This document shows positions 4,853 through 8,623 of a DNA stretch of 8,623 nucleotides, piece after piece (within the stretch, counting starts at the first letter, position 1; each line of letters opens with the position of its first letter). The notes below the pieces were generated by a model. The model was given only the letters and a program-made list of their open reading frames with translations, ran no database searches and was not told the origin of the DNA. Position numbers and translations under genes: made by a program. The stretch covers positions 9,481 through 18,103 of the forward strand of contig CAJOCV010000067.1 in assembly GCA_905233785.1 (NCBI GenBank). The letters are read 5' to 3'. The DNA comes from an uncultured Oscillospiraceae bacterium (GTDB lineage Bacteria > Bacillota > Clostridia > Oscillospirales > Oscillospiraceae).

Positions 4853-7233
4853 GCCTGATTAAGTATAGAGTTCGTGAGGTAGCGAAGGATTTTGACGTGC
4901 CGTCCAAGGATATTGTGAAAATCCTCACGGATTATCTCACGCCTCCCAAAAGCACCGCGCAGGTGCTGGAGGATCACGAGCTGGACGTTATCTTCGAGTA
5001 TATGACACAGCACAACCAGGTGGAGAGTCTGGAGCAGATTTTCAAGGCTCCGGTCAGTAAGCCCGCGGAGGAGAAGAAGCCGGCGCCCAAGCCCGCGGAG
5101 GAGAAAAAGCCGCAGAAGGCCGCCCAGAGCGTCAAAGCCCCACAGTCTGCCCAACAGCAGCAGCCGAAGAGCGCTCCGGCTCCCCAGCAGCAGCCCAGGC
5201 AGGAGAAGCCCAACAAGCCCCATACGCCGCGTCAGGTGGCGGAGAAGCGTGTGGTGGATACCCGCGGCGGCGCTGCTGTCAACATCGAGAAGTACAACGA
5301 AAAGTTTGAAGATATGGCCGGCGCGAAAAACGTCGGCGGCGGCCGCAACAACAATTTCTCCGGCGGCAAGAAGGAAAAGATCGGCGGTAAGAACAAGCAG
5401 CGCCAGCAGGCTCCCTCCTCCAAGCGCCGTCAGGAGGAGCGCGACAAGATGCAGAAGCTGCAGCTGGAGATCGCGCGCAAGCAGCAGCTCAAGGTGGAAA
5501 TCCCCGACGAGATCTCCGTGGGCGAGCTGGCCGCGCGCATGAAGAAGACCGCTTCCGAGGTCATCAAGCAGCTCATGAAGCTCGGCGTCTTCGCCTCTGT
5601 GTCGGAGATCATTGATTACGACACCGCGGCCGTCGTCGCGATGGAGCTCGGCTGCAAGGTGGAGAAGGAAGTCATCGTCACCGTGGAGGAGCGCCTGATC
5701 GACGACCATGAGGATAAGGCCGAGGAGCTCAAGCCCCGCGCCCCCGTCGTGGTGGTCATGGGTCACGTTGACCACGGCAAGACCTCCCTGCTCGACTACA
5801 TCCGACACGCCAACGTCGTCTCCGGCGAGGCCGGCGGCATCACGCAGCACATCGGCGCTTACACCGTTGAGGTGGGCGGCAGCCCCATCACCTTCCTCGA
5901 CACGCCGGGTCATGAGGCCTTCACCTCCATGCGCGCCCGCGGCGCCATGGTGACGGACATTGCGATCCTGGTCGTGGCCGCGGACGACGGCATCATGCCC
6001 CAGACCGTTGAGAGCATCAACCACGCCAAGGCCGCAAACATCCCCGTGGTAGTCGCCATCAACAAAATGGACACCGTGGGCGCAAACCCCGACCGCATCA
6101 AGCAGCAGCTCACCGAGTACGATCTGGTGAGTGAGGAATGGGGCGGCGACACGATTGTCTGCCCGATCTCCGCCAAGACCGGCATGGGCATCGAGAACCT
6201 GCTGGAAAACCTCGTCGTTCTCGCCGAGGTGCAGGAGCTCAAGGCCAATCCCAACCGCGCCGCCAAGGGCACCGTCATCGAGGCGCGGCTTGACAAGGGC
6301 CGCGGCCCCATCATGACCGTCCTCGTGCAAAACGGCACCCTCAAGCTCGGCGACATCATCATCGCCGGAACCGCCGTGGGGCGCGTGCGCACGATGATCA
6401 ACGACAAGGGTCAGCGCGTCACCGAGGCCGGCCCCTCCACCCCGGTGGAGATTTCGGGTCTGTCTGAGGTGCCCAGCGCGGGCGATGTCTTTAACGCTGT
6501 CGCCGATGAACGCATGGCGCGTGAGCTTGCCGAGGAGCGCCGCATCGCGGCCTCGAGCAACGCCATGCCCGGCACCAAGAAGGTCAGCCTCGAAGACCTC
6601 TTCAGCCAGATCCAGGCCGGTGAGATGAAGACCCTGAACATCATCGTCAAGGCCGACGTGCAGGGCTCCGCCGAGGCGGTCAAAACCTCGCTGGAGAAGA
6701 TTTCCAACGACGAGGTGCGCGTCAAGGTCATTCACAGCGCCGTCGGCGCCATCAACGAATCGGACGTGATGCTTGCCGCCACCTCCGGCGCGATCATTGT
6801 GGGCTTCAACGTCCGCCCGGATAACGCCGCCCGCGACAGCGCCGCGCGCAGCAACGTCGATATGCGCATGTACCGCGTCATTTACGACTGCATCAATGAG
6901 ATCGAGGCCGCTATGAAGGGGATGCTCGCCCCCAAGTTCCGCGAGGCCATCATCGGCCACGCCGAGGTGCGCGAGACCTACAAGGTCTCCAAGGTCGGCA
7001 CCGTCTGCGGCTGCTACTGCACGGACGGCAAGATCCAGCGCGGCTGCGAGGTGCGCGTCCTGCGTGACAACATTGTCATCCACGAGGGCAGCCTCGCCTC
7101 CCTCCGCCGCTTCAAGGACGACGTGCGCGAGGTCGCGAGCGGCTATGAGTGCGGCATGCAGGTCGAAAAGTTCAACGACATCAAGGTCGGCGACATCATC
7201 GAGTGCTTCGTCATGGAAGAGATCAAAGACTAA
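4849..7233 (+). CDS. infB: Translation initiation factor IF-2
   Basis: A 794-residue IF2, the GTPase that places initiator tRNA on the 30S subunit and promotes subunit joining. An N-terminal IF2N domain (YRVREVAKDFDVPSKDIV, from residue 5) is followed by a low-complexity Lys/Pro/Gln/Gly linker (about 69-195), a basic helical stretch and a second IF2N-like domain (about 215-272). The G domain has G1 GHVDHGKT (305-312), G2 GGITQHIG (329-336), G3 DTPGH (351-355), G4 NKMD (405-408) and G5 SAK (441-443). Domains II, III and the C-terminal initiator-tRNA domain follow intact. I chose ATG 4849 because AAAGGAGG (4833-4840) lies 8 bases upstream and it overlaps the ylxQ stop; an in-frame GTG at 4822 would place that site inside the gene. 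An internal ATG at 5449 behind AGGAGG might give a short isoform. Confidence 0.98.
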   Translation: MSLIKYRVREVAKDFDVPSKDIVKILTDYLTPPKSTAQVLEDHELDVIFEYMTQHNQVESLEQIFKAPVSKPAEEKKPAPKPAEEKKPQKAAQSVKAPQSAQQQQPKSAPAPQQQPRQEKPNKPHTPRQVAEKRVVDTRGGAAVNIEKYNEKFEDMAGAKNVGGGRNNNFSGGKKEKIGGKNKQRQQAPSSKRRQEERDKMQKLQLEIARKQQLKVEIPDEISVGELAARMKKTASEVIKQLMKLGVFASVSEIIDYDTAAVVAMELGCKVEKEVIVTVEERLIDDHEDKAEELKPRAPVVVVMGHVDHGKTSLLDYIRHANVVSGEAGGITQHIGAYTVEVGGSPITFLDTPGHEAFTSMRARGAMVTDIAILVVAADDGIMPQTVESINHAKAANIPVVVAINKMDTVGANPDRIKQQLTEYDLVSEEWGGDTIVCPISAKTGMGIENLLENLVVLAEVQELKANPNRAAKGTVIEARLDKGRGPIMTVLVQNGTLKLGDIIIAGTAVGRVRTMINDKGQRVTEAGPSTPVEISGLSEVPSAGDVFNAVADERMARELAEERRIAASSNAMPGTKKVSLEDLFSQIQAGEMKTLNIIVKADVQGSAEAVKTSLEKISNDEVRVKVIHSAVGAINESDVMLAATSGAIIVGFNVRPDNAARDSAARSNVDMRMYRVIYDCINEIEAAMKGMLAPKFREAIIGHAEVRETYKVSKVGTVCGCYCTDGKIQRGCEVRVLRDNIVIHEGSLASLRRFKDDVREVASGYECGMQVEKFNDIKVGDIIECFVMEEIKD
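5059..5118 (+). repeat. 30-bp in-frame duplication in the IF2 linker
   Basis: Two adjacent 30-bp units encode KPAEEKKPAP and KPAEEKKPQK; the first 17 bases are identical in both. This is typical slippage-prone expansion in the disordered linker of IF2 and should not affect the GTPase core. Confidence 0.85.
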
Positions 7234-7255
7234 TCGCAATTGTTACAAAAATGCC

Positions 7256-7326
7256 GTAGGGGCGACCTTTACGGTCGCCCCTATCATCGGCTTTGTCAGA
7301 CGGGCGGCCGCAAGGGTCGCCCTTAT
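7256..7326. repeat. Paired-palindrome element, copy 2, between infB and rbfA
   Basis: TAGGGGCGACC (7257-7267) pairs perfectly with GGTCGCCCCTA (7273-7283) around TTTAC. A second hairpin joins GGGCGGCC (7302-7309) and GGTCGCCC (7315-7322) with one G-T pair. The outermost arms GTAGGGGCGACC and GGTCGCCCTTAT are also an imperfect inverted repeat, as in the copy at 2283-2352. The element ends just before the rbfA ribosome binding site (7332-7338), so it may affect rbfA expression or mRNA stability within the operon. Confidence 0.8.
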
Positions 7327-7344
7327 ATCGCAAAGGAGAATACC

Positions 7345-7716
7345 ATGCCATCCAATAAACTTGCCAGAACCAATGACGATATTCAGTTCGTGCTCTCCAA
7401 GCTCCTTCCCCAGGTCAAGGATCCCCGGGTGCAGCAGGGCATGATCAGCGTCACCCGCGTCGAGACCACCGGTGATTTGCGCTATGCCAAGGTGTGGCTG
7501 AGCGTACTGGGGATGCGGGACGAGAAGGAATTCAAAAAGGGTCTCAAGTCCGCCGCGGGCTGGCTGCGGCGTGAGCTCGGAAACGCTATGAGCCTGCGCT
7601 ACACGCCGGAGCTGGTGTTCGAGATCGACCACAGTATTGAGTACGGAGCCCACATCAACGATGTGCTCAATTCCCTGGACATCAAGCATGACGAGGACAA
7701 AATGAGCGAGGAGTGA
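7345..7716 (+). CDS. rbfA: 30S ribosome-binding factor RbfA
   Basis: A 123-residue RbfA, of normal length, which binds the 30S subunit during late 16S rRNA maturation. Family features are an N-terminal helix followed by KDPRVQQGMISVTRVETTGD (25-44), YAKVWLSVLG (47-56) and the KH-like end LRRELGNAMSLRYTPELVFE (74-93), then DHSIEYGAHINDVL (95-108). ATG 7345 is the start because AAAGGAG (7332-7338) lies 6 bases upstream and the protein begins as RbfA normally does. The frame stays open upstream to 7240 and would add 35 residues read through the palindrome element; that extension is spurious. The gene is part of the operon despite the 111-base gap after infB. Confidence 0.95.
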   Translation: MPSNKLARTNDDIQFVLSKLLPQVKDPRVQQGMISVTRVETTGDLRYAKVWLSVLGMRDEKEFKKGLKSAAGWLRRELGNAMSLRYTPELVFEIDHSIEYGAHINDVLNSLDIKHDEDKMSEE

Positions 7717-7720
7717 TTCC

Positions 7721-8623
7721 ATGAACTACCGGGAATGCGCTTCGCTCTTGAAGAAGCAGGACGACATTCTGATCGTGACCCATAAAAACCCCGACGGCGA
7801 CACCGTGGCCAGCGCCGCGGCGCTCTGCAGCGCTCTGCGCCGCTGCGGCAAGCGTGCCTTTCTCTACCCGAACCCCCAGTTCAACAAAAAACAGCGCCCT
7901 CTGGCCGAGTCCTTTCTTGCGGCGGCGGACTTTGCGCCGGGCTTTATCGTCTCGGTGGACGTGGCGACAGAGGAGCTTTTTGCCAGAGGCTTTGCGGGCA
8001 AGGTGGATCTTGCGATCGACCACCATCCCACCAACACGCATTTTGGATCGCAGGAGCTCGTTCAGGCCGAAAAGAGCGCCTGCGGTGAGATCGTGCTGGC
8101 GCTCACCAAGGCGCTCTGCGGCGATGTGACGGCGGAGGAGGCAAGCCTTCTCTACATCGCGCTCACCACCGACACCGGCTGCTTTCAGTACGACAACACC
8201 AACGACGCATCGCTCACCGCGGGCGCCGAGCTACTGCGCCTCGGCGCGGACAGCCCGCGCATCATCAAAACCTTCTTCCGCAGTGCAAGCCCCGCGCGTC
8301 TGAAGCTCGAGGGCATGATCTATTCCGGGATACGCTTTTACCGCGGCGGCAGGATCGCGGCAGCCCTCATCACGCAGGAGATGCTGCGCGAGAGCGGCGC
8401 GACCGAGGACGATTTTGACGATCTGGCCAGTCTCGCCGGGCGCACCGAGGGCAGCATCCTGAACTTCACGATCCGGGAGCTGCCGAATGGCAGCAGCAAA
8501 GTCTCCGTCCGCTCCACGAAGGAGATCAGCAGCAGCGCGATCTGCGCGGCCTTCGGCGGCGGCGGGCATGACATGGCCGCCGGCTGCAACATTGCCTGCC
8601 CGCCGGAAAAGGCGATAGAGCTG
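7721..8623 (+). CDS. nrnA: DHH/DHHA1 phosphoesterase, NrnA-like (3' end beyond window)
   Basis: The frame opens at ATG 7721, four bases after the rbfA stop, behind GAGGAG (7708-7713), and stays open for 301 codons to the window edge. It belongs to the DHH family of Mn-dependent phosphoesterases, whose NrnA members degrade very short RNAs and dephosphorylate pAp. DHH motifs are in order: THKNPDGDTVAS (20-31), SVDVA (78-82), DHHPTN (100-105) and TTDTGCFQYDNT (149-160). The DHHA1 substrate-binding domain shows FGGGGHDMAAG (278-288) near the end. Relatives are a little over 310 residues, so only a short tail is missing. NrnA genes often follow rbfA in clostridial operons, where RNA turnover pairs with ribosome assembly. 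Exact substrate (nanoRNA, pAp or cyclic dinucleotide products) cannot be told from sequence alone. Confidence 0.93.
   Translation, partial: MNYRECASLLKKQDDILIVTHKNPDGDTVASAAALCSALRRCGKRAFLYPNPQFNKKQRPLAESFLAAADFAPGFIVSVDVATEELFARGFAGKVDLAIDHHPTNTHFGSQELVQAEKSACGEIVLALTKALCGDVTAEEASLLYIALTTDTGCFQYDNTNDASLTAGAELLRLGADSPRIIKTFFRSASPARLKLEGMIYSGIRFYRGGRIAAALITQEMLRESGATEDDFDDLASLAGRTEGSILNFTIRELPNGSSKVSVRSTKEISSSAICAAFGGGGHDMAAGCNIACPPEKAIEL

Noticed and set aside
4738..7239. 833-codon open frame on the minus strand opposite infB
   Set aside because: It is an antisense shadow produced by high-GC codon use in infB; its product is a low-complexity run of Leu, Val, His, Asp and Gly with no recognisable domain.
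7240..7344. Upstream extension of rbfA by 35 codons
   Set aside because: It reads through the paired-palindrome element and lacks a ribosome binding site, while ATG 7345 has AAAGGAG at good spacing and gives a normal RbfA.

Overview
The window is gene-dense, high-GC DNA with AGGAGG-type ribosome binding sites. Its gene order (rimP, nusA, rnpM/ylxR, ylxQ, infB, rbfA, DHH phosphoesterase) points to a Gram-positive Firmicute, most likely a GC-rich gut Clostridium relative of the Oscillospiraceae type. That placement is inferred from gene order, protein style and repeat content, not from a database match. All supportable genes are on the + strand; the long reading frames on the other strand are shadows of the GC-rich genes.

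Region 1 (1-2163) holds two membrane-anchored cell-wall enzymes: a GH25 muramidase (49-921) and a VanY-like M15 D,D-carboxypeptidase (TTG start, 1327-2163). Between them lies a promoter (967-995) and a 111-bp tandem array (987-1285). Each unit is built of hairpins and one stem carries a compensatory base-pair change between copies.

Region 2 (2164-2583) has no gene. It holds a nested 87-bp inverted repeat, a 70-bp paired-palindrome element with GTAGGG/CCCTAC ends, an extended -10 promoter, and a terminator-like hairpin just before rimP. Its position suggests a transcription attenuator for the operon, perhaps acted on by NusA.

Region 3 (2584-8623) is the conserved nusA-infB operon: ribosome maturation (RimP, RbfA), transcription elongation and termination (NusA), two small RNA-binding proteins (RnpM/YlxR and the L7Ae-like YlxQ), translation initiation (IF2), and a nanoRNase/pAp phosphatase-like DHH protein that runs off the right edge. 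Junctions are tight, with two ATGA overlaps. The exception is infB-rbfA, where a second copy of the paired-palindrome element (7256-7326) sits directly ahead of the rbfA ribosome binding site.

I see no CRISPR array, transposase, tRNA, rRNA or defence island. The most interesting material is the non-coding structure: the covarying tandem hairpin array, the two dispersed paired-palindrome elements, and the rimP leader attenuator.
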